A DNA stretch of 64,000 bases from NCBI RefSeq assembly GCF_963666255.1, contig NZ_OY762656.1, positions 744,001 to 808,000 on the forward strand, written 5' to 3'. A program made the translations under genes and the position numbers. The notes below the pieces were generated by a model, which saw only the letters and a list, made by a program, of their open reading frames with translations, searched no databases and was not told the DNA's origin. Source of the DNA: an uncultured Propionivibrio sp. Lineage in GTDB: Bacteria > Pseudomonadota > Gammaproteobacteria > Burkholderiales > Rhodocyclaceae. Of this stretch, positions 8,021 to 16,996 are shown in pieces (position 1 is the first letter of the stretch; each line of letters begins with the position of its first letter).

Positions 8021-10068
8021 GACTCCGCCATTTCCAGGGCGGTCTTGACGTAGTTGCTGGCCTCGGCGTCGATCACGGCAAGACGCAGCAATTCCATGAG
8101 CCGAAGCGGGCGCAGATCGACGGCGGCGTCGGCCTGTCCCTCGACCGATCCGAGCGGGTTGTCGAGGTCGACACGGATATCGAAGCCCTCGCCGACATAG
8201 CGCAGCTTGACGCCCGGCGTGTGTTCGAGCCGTAGTTCCTTGCCCTCGACACGGGCGAACATGGTCAGCGTCTCGCCGTCGCGCACCAGCGCGTAACCGT
8301 CGCGGGTCGGCGCCGCCTGCCAGGCGGCCAGACTGCCGAAGAAGCGCGGCTTGATCAGGCAGGGACTGCGGTTTTCCGGGCAGATCACCTCACAGTTGCC
8401 GCACTCGTTGCAGGCATCGATGAAGTTGCCGATCTGCCAGGGCTTGCGGAATTCGATCGGATCGGTCGCTTCGACCGTCCACCCCGTTGCCGACGGCACC
8501 AGCCGCCCGGTCGAATACGTGCCCGGTTCGATCGCGAGGACGAGGTTGGCGTTGTTCGGGCAGACCGAGATGCACTTGTTACAGTTCACGCAGTCGAACA
8601 TCGCCAGCTGCTTCTTGAGCTTGAGCGGCGCCGGGTCGTGCTTGGCGCGGGTGTAGCGCGGATCGTCGAGCGCGCGCGCCACATAGGTGTCGGTGTTGCG
8701 CAACACGCAGGCCGACACCCAGGCCGGGAAAGCCTCGCCGGCCGCCGCGGCGAGATCGCCGCCATTTTTCAGCGCCGCCCGGCAGGCGTCGACACGCGCC
8801 GCCGACAGGCCGAGGCCATCAAGCGCCGCCTCGCCGTGGCCGAACGCCTTGATAACGAATTCGTCGAGCGTGCGTGCGCCGGTTTCCGTCATGCGCGCTT
8901 CGAGCGCCGTCAGATACGCGGCGCCACGACCGTAACCGCCGGCCTTGAGCAGGTCGGAACAGACCGTCACCGGTTTGAGGGAAAGCGCCACGGCATCGGC
9001 AAAATTCTGTTCGTTGATGCCGGCCGAGAAAGAAACGCGGTAGCGGTCGCCGAATTCGCCGCGGAATTTCCGCACCAGCGCCATCGCCAGCAAATGCAGC
9101 GGCTGGCCCGACATGTACATGTTCGACTCGACCGCCGGGAAGAAATTCTTGTAGTTCTTGACCAGCAGCGTGTTGCAGAACTTGACGCCGAAATCGCGCC
9201 CCTGTTGCGTCGCCAGATCGCCGAGCCGCGTGATGATGCCGACCATGTCCGCCCACGAGGGATCGCCGGCAAAGGCGGAATCCGGAACGATGAGATCGGT
9301 ATAGCCGAGCCGATCATGGAGAATCTCGAAGAGCGTCTCGCGACCGAGCAGCGTCGGATTCAGCTTGACGACGACATTGAGCCCCATGTCGCGCAGCAGG
9401 AAGCTGGCAATCGCCTCGATTTCATCGGGCGGACAGCCGTGGAAAGTCGATAGCGTCAGCGTGTCCGAGATACATGTCCGGAACGGCAGGTCGCGGAACC
9501 GCGCCAGCGCGTCGGGGATCTGCGCACGCAGCCGTTCGACGGTCGCGCGCGCATCCATCAGCCCGGTCAGGAACGCGCGGATCGGCGGCGAACTGATGCC
9601 GGCGAGATCGTAGCCGACGCTCATGTCGAAAACCGTCTCGGCATGGCCGACGGCCAGACCGTCCGCCTTCAGCATCTCGACAAGCATCGACGCCTTGACG
9701 TACTCCTCGAGCGACTGCTCCAGCTTGAGCTCCTGCGACCATTCGACGTTGAAACCGACCGTCTGCATGTCGATGCAGGGCCGCACGATTTTCAGCTCAT
9801 CCATCACCTGGACGGTCTTGAGCTCCATGAAGCGCCCACCGCACAGCCAGGCGAGCACGATGTTCTGCGCCAGTTGCGTGTGCGGACCGGCCGCCGGACC
9901 GAAGGGGGTAGACACCGGACCGCCCGGAAACGACATCGACAGGTCAAGATCGCTGCGGCCGGCATAAAATAGATGGTTCGGCAGATCGAGGGCGCCCTTG
10001 CCGGCGGCCAGATCGGAGAACAGACGCGTGGCAAGGATGTCAAACGGGATCGGAGTCAGGTCGGCCAT
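8005..10068 (-). CDS. ygfK: YgfK-like Fe-S oxidoreductase lacking the flavin domain
   Basis: A 687-residue relative of E. coli YgfK (about 1030 residues), a putative reductase of purine-breakdown clusters. The N-terminal 440 residues are the dihydropyrimidine/dihydroorotate dehydrogenase-like barrel (PAAGPHTQLAQN, ELKTVQ, STFHGCPPDEIE, VKLNPTLLG). The C-terminus has two [4Fe-4S] motifs at Cys493/496/499/503 and Cys553/556/559/563, plus the short family-specific tail. The GltD-like FAD/NAD(P) domain that sits between these parts in E. coli is absent: barrel and ferredoxin part are joined by a short linker (SACVLRNTD). It therefore must take or give electrons through another protein. It heads a two-gene minus-strand operon with the hydantoinase and is divergent from the XdhD-like gene. 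Confidence 0.85.
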   Translation of the reverse strand: MADLTPIPFDILATRLFSDLAAGKGALDLPNHLFYAGRSDLDLSMSFPGGPVSTPFGPAAGPHTQLAQNIVLAWLCGGRFMELKTVQVMDELKIVRPCIDMQTVGFNVEWSQELKLEQSLEEYVKASMLVEMLKADGLAVGHAETVFDMSVGYDLAGISSPPIRAFLTGLMDARATVERLRAQIPDALARFRDLPFRTCISDTLTLSTFHGCPPDEIEAIASFLLRDMGLNVVVKLNPTLLGRETLFEILHDRLGYTDLIVPDSAFAGDPSWADMVGIITRLGDLATQQGRDFGVKFCNTLLVKNYKNFFPAVESNMYMSGQPLHLLAMALVRKFRGEFGDRYRVSFSAGINEQNFADAVALSLKPVTVCSDLLKAGGYGRGAAYLTALEARMTETGARTLDEFVIKAFGHGEAALDGLGLSAARVDACRAALKNGGDLAAAAGEAFPAWVSACVLRNTDTYVARALDDPRYTRAKHDPAPLKLKKQLAMFDCVNCNKCISVCPNNANLVLAIEPGTYSTGRLVPSATGWTVEATDPIEFRKPWQIGNFIDACNECGNCEVICPENRSPCLIKPRFFGSLAAWQAAPTRDGYALVRDGETLTMFARVEGKELRLEHTPGVKLRYVGEGFDIRVDLDNPLGSVEGQADAAVDLRPLRLMELLRLAVIDAEASNYVKTALEMAESCATS

Positions 10069-10182
10069 ATCTTATTCGCCAGGAAACAGAATTGCTCACG
10101 GTAATGACGCAAAAACAACGCAGCTTCTCCAGCAACATGCATGCCAGGGTTGCTGCGTTCGCTCAGTCTGTCATTCGCTTGG

Positions 10183-10211
10183 ATTGAAAGATTGAAATTA
10201 ACATATCACAA
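10183..10211 (-). promoter_or_regulatory. Predicted promoter of ygfK-hyuA
   Basis: On the minus strand TTGTGA (10206-10211) and TTCAAT (10183-10188) are separated by 17 bp, each matching the sigma-70 consensus at four of six positions. The dyad at 10223-10238 lies just upstream. This is a pattern-based guess. Confidence 0.4.
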
Positions 10212-10222
10212 TACGGATGTTT

Positions 10223-10238
10223 TGAAACCATTGTTTCA
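10223..10238. promoter_or_regulatory. Perfect 6-4-6 inverted repeat, probable operator (site A)
   Basis: The sequence TGAAACCATTGTTTCA has perfect 6-bp arms around a 4-bp centre. It lies in the 236-bp region between the divergent ygfK-hyuA and xdhD-ssnA operons. Closely similar dyads are found before the permease, the ABC importer and the carbamoylase genes, so it is likely a shared regulator site. Confidence 0.65.
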
Positions 10239-10304
10239 CATGGCCCGGAATTTGCAAGCCGTTGAACCGGCGCATCCGCCAGACCCACGCAAAGGCAAAC
10301 GCAC

Positions 10305-12947
10305 ATGACCTTGTACCACTTCACGCTCAACGGCACCCCGGTCGAAGCCGAGGCCGAGCCGACGCAATCGTTGCTCGAGATTCTGCGCACGCAGTTCAAG
10401 ATCATCTCGGTCAAGAGCGCCTGCGCCCCGCAGGGCCAATGTGGTGCGTGTCTCGCGCTGATCGACGGCGTGCCGCGCACCTCCTGCAGTCTGGCCATGG
10501 GCAAGATCGAGGGCAAGAAAATCCTGACGCTCGAAGGCGTCAGCGAGGAGGAGCGGGCGCTGTACGCCCAGGCGTTCCAGAAGGCCGCCGGCATGCAGTG
10601 CGGTTTCTGCACGCCCGGCCTCGTGCTGCGCATCAAGTGGCTGACCGACCGCGCCCGCCCGATGTCGCGCCAGGAGATCGCCGAAGCGCTGAACGGACAC
10701 GTCTGCCGCTGCACCGGCTATGTCAAGATCATCGATGCGGTCGAACTCATCTACGCCGCCAAGCACGGCGGCCAGCCGCTCGACGCGCCGGCCGAACAGG
10801 GCCGTGTCGGCGATCCGCTCGGCCGCTATCAGGGCATGGCGCTGGCGCTCGGCCAGCGGCCCTTCGTCGCCGACCTCGATGTTCCCGGCCTGCTGCACGG
10901 CGCGCTGACGCTGTCGCCGCATGCGCGGGCGCGCGTCATTTCGATCGACACCAGCAAGGCCGCGGCGCTGCCCGGCGTCATCCGCGTCGCCACCGCCAAG
11001 GACGTGCCTGGCGACCGCTGGGTTGGCCTGATCTACAAGGACTGGCCCTGCTTCGTCGCCGAGGGTGAGGAAGTCCGCTACGTCGGCGACGTGCTCGCCG
11101 CGGTCGCTGCCGAAACACCACAGATCGCCCGTGCCGCCGCCAAACTCGTCGAGGTCGTGTACGAGCCGCTGCCACCGGTGCTCGATCCGGCCGAAGCGAT
11201 CAGGCCGGGCGCGCCGCAGGTCAATCCGAAGCATGACAACGTGCTGTCGCGCTCGATCCTCCAGCGCGGCGACGTCGATGCCGCGCTCGCCGCCTCGGCC
11301 CACGTCGTCAGCGGCACCTGGCGCACCCAGCGCGTCGAGCACATGTTCCTCGAACCGGAAGCGGCGCTGGCCGTGCCGCTCGATGACGGCCGCGTTCATC
11401 TCTACACGCAGGGCCAGGGTATTTTCGAGGACCGCCATCAGGTTGCCTCGGTGCTCGGCGAACCCGAAACGAATGTCTATGTCGAGCTGGTGCCGAACGG
11501 CGGCGCCTTCGGCGGCAAGGAAGACATGACGGTGCAGGCGCAGACCGCACTGCTCGCCCGCCTGATCGGCCGGCCGGTACGCATCGAACTGACCCGCGAA
11601 GAGTCGGTGCGCATGCATCCAAAGCGCCATCCGATGACGATGGACTACACTGTCGGCTGCGACGCCGAAGGCCGGCTGACTGCCGCGCGCGTCTATGTGC
11701 TCGGCGATTCCGGCGCCTACGCCTCGGTCGGCGGCAAGGTGCTCGAACGCGCCGGCGGCCACGCCTGCGGCGCCTACCGGATTCCCGTCATCGACATCGA
11801 AGCGGTCGCCGCCTACACCAACAACCCGCCCTGCGGCGCCATGCGCGGCTTCGGCGTCAACCAGACCAACTTCGCCATCGAGGGCTGCCTCGACCTGCTC
11901 GCCAAGAAAGTCGGCATCGACGGCTGGGAAATGCGCTGGCGCAACGGCATCCGCGTCGGCGACATGTTCAGCAGCGGCCAGATCCTGGAGAAATCGGTCG
12001 GCCTCGAACGCACGCTGCTGGCGGTCAAGGACAGCTACTACGAAGCCAAGGCGGCCGGACGCGCCGTCGGCATCGCTTGCGGCGTCAAGAACTGCGGCCT
12101 CGGCAACGGCGCGATCGAACGCGGCTACTGTCAGATGGTCGTCGAAGCCGACGGCAGCATCGGGCTGTACTCCGGATTCACCGAAATGGGGCAGGGGCTG
12201 ATGACGATCATCATCCAGTTCGCCGTCGAAGTGACCGGCCTGCCGCCCTCGGTCTTCCGGCCGCAGATCAACAGTCGCTTCGAACTCGCTGGCGGCGCCA
12301 CGACCGGCTCGCGCGGCACGCTGCTCGCCGGCCGCGCCACCATCGACGCGGCCGAGAAACTCAAGGCCGATCTCGACGCCGGCAAGACGCTCGCCGACCT
12401 CGTCGGGCGCAGTTATGCCGGCGAGACGATCATCGACGACACGACAGCGCTCGGCCAGACCAAGAACGGCAAGATCAAGACGCACACCACCTTCGGCTGG
12501 GCCTCGCAAGTCGTCGTGCTCAACGAGGACGGTGCCGTCGATTTCGTACACTCTGCTCAGGACGTCGGCCGCATCATCAATCCGCAGCAATGCGAGGGTC
12601 AGCTCGAAGGCGCCATCCACATGGGTCTCGGCTACGCGCTGACCGAGGAACTGCCGTGCAAGGACGGCATGCCGGTGGCTTACACGATGCGCGACCTCGG
12701 CATCCTGCGCGCCAAGCACATGCCCCGGGTCAAGATCACGCTGGTCGAGGAGAACGAACCCGAAGGCCCGTTCGGCGCCAAGGGTATCGGCGAACTCGGC
12801 CTGGTGCCGACGCCGAGCGCATTGGCCGGCGCGCTGGAAGCCTTCGACGGCACGCGTCACCAGTCGCTGCCGATGCGGGATTCGCCGGCCGCGCGGGCGA
12901 TCGACGTCGGCCAGCTCGACGACGCGGAGCGCGATCAATGGCACTAG
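10305..12947 (+). CDS. xdhD: XdhD-like molybdenum hydroxylase (2Fe-2S and Mo domains fused), probably selenium-dependent
   Basis: An 880-residue purine-hydroxylase-type enzyme. The N-terminal part carries both [2Fe-2S] clusters (Cys40, Cys46, Cys49, Cys61; then Cys99, Cys102, Cys134, Cys136) and is fused directly to the molybdopterin-binding region. The latter shows the GGKED motif and the catalytic Glu830 in KGIGELG. The fusion without an FAD domain is the E. coli XdhD layout; there the FAD subunit YgfM is separate, and no such gene is in this window. The surrounding yqeB, yqeC, mocA, ssnA and ygfK homologues are markers of the selenium-dependent hydroxylase class, so a labile Se at the Mo site is expected. 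The likely substrate is a purine or purine-derived heterocycle. The gene overlaps ssnA by 10 bases. Confidence 0.86.
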   Translation: MTLYHFTLNGTPVEAEAEPTQSLLEILRTQFKIISVKSACAPQGQCGACLALIDGVPRTSCSLAMGKIEGKKILTLEGVSEEERALYAQAFQKAAGMQCGFCTPGLVLRIKWLTDRARPMSRQEIAEALNGHVCRCTGYVKIIDAVELIYAAKHGGQPLDAPAEQGRVGDPLGRYQGMALALGQRPFVADLDVPGLLHGALTLSPHARARVISIDTSKAAALPGVIRVATAKDVPGDRWVGLIYKDWPCFVAEGEEVRYVGDVLAAVAAETPQIARAAAKLVEVVYEPLPPVLDPAEAIRPGAPQVNPKHDNVLSRSILQRGDVDAALAASAHVVSGTWRTQRVEHMFLEPEAALAVPLDDGRVHLYTQGQGIFEDRHQVASVLGEPETNVYVELVPNGGAFGGKEDMTVQAQTALLARLIGRPVRIELTREESVRMHPKRHPMTMDYTVGCDAEGRLTAARVYVLGDSGAYASVGGKVLERAGGHACGAYRIPVIDIEAVAAYTNNPPCGAMRGFGVNQTNFAIEGCLDLLAKKVGIDGWEMRWRNGIRVGDMFSSGQILEKSVGLERTLLAVKDSYYEAKAAGRAVGIACGVKNCGLGNGAIERGYCQMVVEADGSIGLYSGFTEMGQGLMTIIIQFAVEVTGLPPSVFRPQINSRFELAGGATTGSRGTLLAGRATIDAAEKLKADLDAGKTLADLVGRSYAGETIIDDTTALGQTKNGKIKTHTTFGWASQVVVLNEDGAVDFVHSAQDVGRIINPQQCEGQLEGAIHMGLGYALTEELPCKDGMPVAYTMRDLGILRAKHMPRVKITLVEENEPEGPFGAKGIGELGLVPTPSALAGALEAFDGTRHQSLPMRDSPAARAIDVGQLDDAERDQWH

Positions 12948-14131
12948 CATCGGCTCTGCGGGTCGGCCCCGACCGCCACGGTCGCGTCGTCGCCATCGAT
13001 AACGGCCTGGTCGTCGCGACAGCACCCGCCGACGCACAGCACCTACCCTGCCCCGACGGCGAGATCGTCGCCGGCGCCGTCTGCGCCCATACCCATCTGT
13101 ACAGCGGGTTGGCGCCGTATGGCATGCCGCCGGCGTCGCCGCCACCGGAAGATTTCGTGCAGATCCTCGAACGTGTCTGGTGGAAACTCGACCGGGCACT
13201 CGACGCCGACGCCCTCGCCGCCTCGGTGCGCGATTACGTCGCCAAGGCGCTGCTCGCCGGCACGACGACGCTGATCGACCACCACGAGTCGCCGAACCTG
13301 ATCGAAGGTTCGCAGCAGATTATTGCCGATGCCTGCGAGCAACTCGGCATCCGCGCGCTGCTTTGCTATGGCGCCACCGAGCGCAATTTCGGTACCGACG
13401 AAGCCCGGCGTGGCCTTGAAGAATGTCGCCGCATTGCGCCGTCGCCGCTGCGGCGCGGCCTCGTCGGCCTGCATGCGAGCTTCACCGTTTCCGACGAGAC
13501 GATCCGCGCCGCCGGGCAGTTGGCCCGCGAACTCGGCACCGTCATGCACGTTCATGTCGCCGAGGATGCTGCCGACGTCGCCGATGCGCAGGCGCGTGGC
13601 TATGCGGGTCCGCTCGAACGCCTCGAACAACTGGGCGCGCTGCCGCCCGGCTCGATCATCGCCCACGGCGTCCATCTGAGCGAGACGCAGGTCCGGCACT
13701 GCGCCGAGCAGGGCTGGTGGCTCATCCACAATCCGCGCTCGAACGAAGGCAACCGCGTCGGCTATGCCAGCCAACTGCGGCACAGCCCGCGCGTCGCGCT
13801 CGGCTGCGACGGCTGGGATGCCGACATGGCCGTTGAACAGGCGGCGCTGCTGCGCCTGGCCAAGCAACACGGCGACGCCAATGTGGCAGCTCGGCTCGAC
13901 CGCGGGCATGCGCTTGTCGCCGAACGCTTCGGCGCCACCAACGACCCGCTGCAGCCCGGCGCCCTCGGTGATCTCGTCATCCGCCAGGATGGCAAGGTCC
14001 GCCATGTCATCGTCGGCGGCCGTGCCGTCGTCACCGACGGACGGCTGACCGGCGGCGATGTCGACGTCATTGTCGCCGATGCCAGACGAGAGGCCACACG
14101 CTTGTGGCACCGGATGGCCGAAACGGAATAG
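12938..14131 (+). CDS. ssnA: SsnA-family amidohydrolase / aminohydrolase
   Basis: A metal-dependent amidohydrolase (397 residues) related to E. coli SsnA and more distantly to guanine deaminase; it should deaminate or hydrolyse a purine-derived compound. The metal motif HTHLYSG is at His51-His53, followed by family features WWKLDRALD, IDHHESP, MHVHVAEDAADV and NPRSNEGNRVGY. It is about 45 residues shorter than E. coli SsnA, and the shortfall is mainly in the N-terminal strands before the HTH motif. ATG at 12938 overlaps the xdhD stop, giving tight coupling. Exact substrate is unknown for the family; anaerobic purine or urate degradation is the context-based role. Confidence 0.84.
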   Translation: MALASALRVGPDRHGRVVAIDNGLVVATAPADAQHLPCPDGEIVAGAVCAHTHLYSGLAPYGMPPASPPPEDFVQILERVWWKLDRALDADALAASVRDYVAKALLAGTTTLIDHHESPNLIEGSQQIIADACEQLGIRALLCYGATERNFGTDEARRGLEECRRIAPSPLRRGLVGLHASFTVSDETIRAAGQLARELGTVMHVHVAEDAADVADAQARGYAGPLERLEQLGALPPGSIIAHGVHLSETQVRHCAEQGWWLIHNPRSNEGNRVGYASQLRHSPRVALGCDGWDADMAVEQAALLRLAKQHGDANVAARLDRGHALVAERFGATNDPLQPGALGDLVIRQDGKVRHVIVGGRAVVTDGRLTGGDVDVIVADARREATRLWHRMAETE

Positions 14132-14217
14132 AATCTCGCCAGCATAAAAAAGCCGGCCGACGCGAAAACGCAACGACGCAAAAAAAATCAGCGCCACGCG
14201 ATCAGCTGGTACGAACG

Positions 14218-14273
14218 TTGCTCGATTGGAAACATCAGTTTCATAAGCTCCAAATTCAGGAACATTTGTTTCA
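14218..14273 (+). promoter_or_regulatory. Permease promoter region with two operator-like dyads (sites B1, B2)
   Basis: A -35-like TTGCTC (14218-14223) is followed after 4 bp by GGAAACATCAGTTTCA (14228-14243), then AGGAACATTTGTTTCA (14258-14273). The two dyad centres are 30 bp apart, close to three helical turns. Both resemble the 16-bp site A. A dyad directly after the -35 element is typical for repression. Confidence 0.6.
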
Positions 14274-14349
14274 ATTTGGTGCGTTGTGCTGTCGATTGAT
14301 CCCCGTTTTGGTGAATTCGCATCCATCTTCTGTCCAGGGAGACATAACC

Positions 14350-15837
14350 ATGAGTCAAGCAGCATCCATCCATCCCGTCGATCAGACCCTGCCCATGGGT
14401 CAGCTCGCCGTTCTCGGCCTGCAACACGTGCTGGTCATGTACGCGGGCGCCATTGCCGTGCCGTTGATCGTCGGCCGCGCCCTGCAACTCACGCCTGAAC
14501 AGGTGGCGATGCTGATTTCGGCCGACCTATTCTGCTGCGGCCTCGTCACCCTGATCCAATCCTGGGGCGCAACGCAATGGTTCGGCATCCGCCTGCCGGT
14601 GATGATGGGCGTTACCTTCGCCGCCGTCGGACCGATGGTCGCCATCGCCAGCACCATGCCCGGCATGGCCGGCGCACAGGCGATCTTCGGCGCGGTCATC
14701 GGCGCCGGCCTGATTTCGATCCTGATCGCTCCTTATGTCAGCCGCATGCTGCGATTCTTCCCGCCGGTCGTCACCGGGACGATCATCCTGGTTATTGGCC
14801 TCAGCCTCATGCGGGTCGGCATCAGCTGGGTCTTCGGCACGCCGGTCGGTCCGACGGCACCGAGCGTCGTCAATCCGGAACATGCCAAGTGGCTGGCCGA
14901 AATCCGCGCCATGGCCGGCGTCGTACCGGAAGTACCGAAAGGTCTCGCGCTTGCTGCCAGCATCCCGAATCCGAAGTACGCGCCGCTCTCGGGCGTTGCC
15001 ATCTCGGCGCTGGTGCTGGTCTCGATCATGCTGATCGCCAAGTATGCCAAGGGCTTCGTCGCCAACATCTCGGTGCTGCTCGGCATCATCATCGGCGCCG
15101 TCGTCGCCACGGCCACCGGCTTCATGAGCTTCGACAAGGTCGCCAAGGCCGGCTGGTTCGATATCGTGCTGCCCTTCCAATTCGGCATCCCGACCTTTGA
15201 CCCGATTCTGATCCTGACCATGACACTGGTCATGATCGTCGTCATGATCGAATCGAGCGGCATGTTCCTCGCGCTCGGCGAAATGACCGGCAAATCGGTC
15301 GACCAGCCCGACCTCGCACGCGGCCTGCGTACCGACGGTCTTGGCACGCTGCTCGGCGGCATCTTCAACACCTTCCCCTACACCAGCTTCTCACAGAACG
15401 TCGGCCTCGTCGGCGTCACCGGCATCCGCAGCCGCTTCGTCTGCGTCGCCGGCGGCATCATCATGCTGGTCCTCGGCATGTTCCCGAAGATGGCGGCGCT
15501 GGTCGAATCGCTGCCGGCCGTTGTCCTTGGCGGCGCCGGCCTCGTCATGTTCGGCATGGTCGCCGCGACCGGTATCCGCATCCTGACCGCCGTCGATTTC
15601 CAGGCCAACCGCAACAACCTGTTCGTCGTCGCCGTCTCGGTCACGGTCGGCATGATTCCGCTGGTCGCTCCGAACTTCAAGCAGTGGATGCCGCACAGCA
15701 TCCATCCGCTGATCGATTCGGGCATCCTGCTGGCCTCGATCAGCGCCGTAGCACTCAACGGCTTCTTCAACCAGGGTAACGGCGCCAGTCAGAAGGAAAC
15801 CGTCGCCGCCGCCAAGGCCGCCGACATGGCCCACTGA
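14350..15837 (+). CDS. NCS2/NAT-family purine (xanthine/urate) permease
   Basis: A 495-residue inner-membrane proton symporter of the nucleobase-ascorbate transporter family, with the expected dozen or so hydrophobic segments. The NAT signature QNVGLVGVTGIRSR starts at Gln349; the purine-type members such as XanQ and UacT have this pattern, while uracil carriers differ. The start at 14350 is preceded by a GGGAGA ribosome-binding site; a much longer in-frame reading from 14104 would run through the promoter dyads and is unlikely. It lies directly after xdhD-ssnA and before the Mo-hydroxylase maturation genes, as in E. coli, so it probably imports the island's substrate. Xanthine versus urate cannot be settled here. 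Confidence 0.88.
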   Translation: MSQAASIHPVDQTLPMGQLAVLGLQHVLVMYAGAIAVPLIVGRALQLTPEQVAMLISADLFCCGLVTLIQSWGATQWFGIRLPVMMGVTFAAVGPMVAIASTMPGMAGAQAIFGAVIGAGLISILIAPYVSRMLRFFPPVVTGTIILVIGLSLMRVGISWVFGTPVGPTAPSVVNPEHAKWLAEIRAMAGVVPEVPKGLALAASIPNPKYAPLSGVAISALVLVSIMLIAKYAKGFVANISVLLGIIIGAVVATATGFMSFDKVAKAGWFDIVLPFQFGIPTFDPILILTMTLVMIVVMIESSGMFLALGEMTGKSVDQPDLARGLRTDGLGTLLGGIFNTFPYTSFSQNVGLVGVTGIRSRFVCVAGGIIMLVLGMFPKMAALVESLPAVVLGGAGLVMFGMVAATGIRILTAVDFQANRNNLFVVAVSVTVGMIPLVAPNFKQWMPHSIHPLIDSGILLASISAVALNGFFNQGNGASQKETVAAAKAADMAH

Positions 15838-15911
15838 GCGTGGTCAGGCGGTGATGTGCCTTGAACGCGGTACACTGAGCGGTCCGACTGCCAACGCCTG
15901 ACCGCTCCGCT

Positions 15912-16985
15912 ATGGATCACCCCCTTTTCAAGGCCATCACCGACAGTCGCCAGCGCATCACGCTGGCGACAATCATCGACGTCAAGGGTTCGTCGCCCCG
16001 CCACGCCGGCACCAAAATGCTGGTCGGATACGACGGCACCCGGACCGGTACGATCGGCGGCGGCAAAAGCGAAGCGCGCACGCTCGACGCCTGTCGGCAA
16101 AGCCGCGAAAGCGGCCGCAGCCTGCTGCTCGAAACGAAGATGCTCGGCGACGGCACCGCCAGCACCGAAATGATCTGCGGCGGCACCCATCGCGTCCTGA
16201 TCGAAGCCGCCGTCGACCCCGAACCCTACCGCCAGGCACTGAAGTTGCTCGGCCAGGGCAAGCGTGTTGTCTTCGTCAAGCGTCTGGTCGGCACCCCCAA
16301 TGAAACACTCGACGCTGTCGAAACCAGTCTGATCGATGCCGAGGGCAGCATCCTTTGCGGCCCGGCCGGCAGCATCGACATGGGACGCGTGGGACGCGCC
16401 CTGCAATCGGGCGCGCCGAGCTTCGACACCGCCAGCGGCCTCTATTACGAGCCGCTGCTTCCGGAAGAAAAACTGCTGCTGCTTGGCAGCGGCCACGTCG
16501 GCCAGGCCGTCGCCCGCACCGCAGCATCCGCCGGTTTCCGCGTCACGGTCGTGGACGACCGGCCCGAGGTCGTCGACGCTGCCCACTTCGACGCAACCAT
16601 CCAGACCGTCGTCGCGCCCTACGAACAGGCGATCGCCGAATTCGCGTTCGACGCCGCCACCTATGTCGTCATCGTCACGCGCGGCCACCACCTCGACCTG
16701 CAATGCCTGCGCGCCATCCTGACGCGTAATTACCGTTATGCCGGAATCATGGGCAGTCGGCGCAAGACGCGCATCCTGATCGAACAGGCGATCACGGACG
16801 GCTTCGACCCGGAAAAGATCGACGCGCTGTGCACGCCGATCGGCCTCGACATCGGCGCCGAATCACCCGAGGAACTCGCCATCGCCATCGTCGCCGAGAT
16901 GATCGCCTTCCGGCGCAACGCGCGCATCCTGCCGGCGCTTCAGCACGCCCGGAAATCGCAGCGCTCCGCCCCCGCCGCGGACTGA
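15912..16985 (+). CDS. xdhC: XdhC-family molybdenum hydroxylase maturation protein
   Basis: A 357-residue XdhC/CoxI-type factor that binds molybdenum cofactor and inserts it, after sulfuration or here possibly selenation, into the hydroxylase. The N-terminal XdhC part shows TIIDVKGSSPRHAGTKM and TIGGGKSE; the C-terminal Rossmann part has LGSGHVGQAVA near 195 and GIMGSRRKT. It begins the run xdhC-yqeC-yqeB-mocA, all on the plus strand with 11 bp to the next gene and then overlaps. No clear ribosome-binding site precedes the ATG at 15912. It should act on the XdhD-like enzyme. Confidence 0.9.
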   Translation: MDHPLFKAITDSRQRITLATIIDVKGSSPRHAGTKMLVGYDGTRTGTIGGGKSEARTLDACRQSRESGRSLLLETKMLGDGTASTEMICGGTHRVLIEAAVDPEPYRQALKLLGQGKRVVFVKRLVGTPNETLDAVETSLIDAEGSILCGPAGSIDMGRVGRALQSGAPSFDTASGLYYEPLLPEEKLLLLGSGHVGQAVARTAASAGFRVTVVDDRPEVVDAAHFDATIQTVVAPYEQAIAEFAFDAATYVVIVTRGHHLDLQCLRAILTRNYRYAGIMGSRRKTRILIEQAITDGFDPEKIDALCTPIGLDIGAESPEELAIAIVAEMIAFRRNARILPALQHARKSQRSAPAAD

Positions 16986-16996
16986 CGCGCTGATCA

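Noticed and set aside
6626-10068. Reading hydantoinase plus YgfK as the reductive pyrimidine pathway (dihydropyrimidine dehydrogenase plus dihydropyrimidinase)
   Set aside because: The barrel protein is YgfK-like rather than PreA/PreT-like, and the flanking xdhD, ssnA, yqeB and yqeC genes define the molybdenum hydroxylase system instead.
10236-13199. Long open frame on the minus strand opposite xdhD
   Set aside because: It has no recognisable motifs and covers the operator region; the plus-strand hydroxylase motifs are unambiguous.
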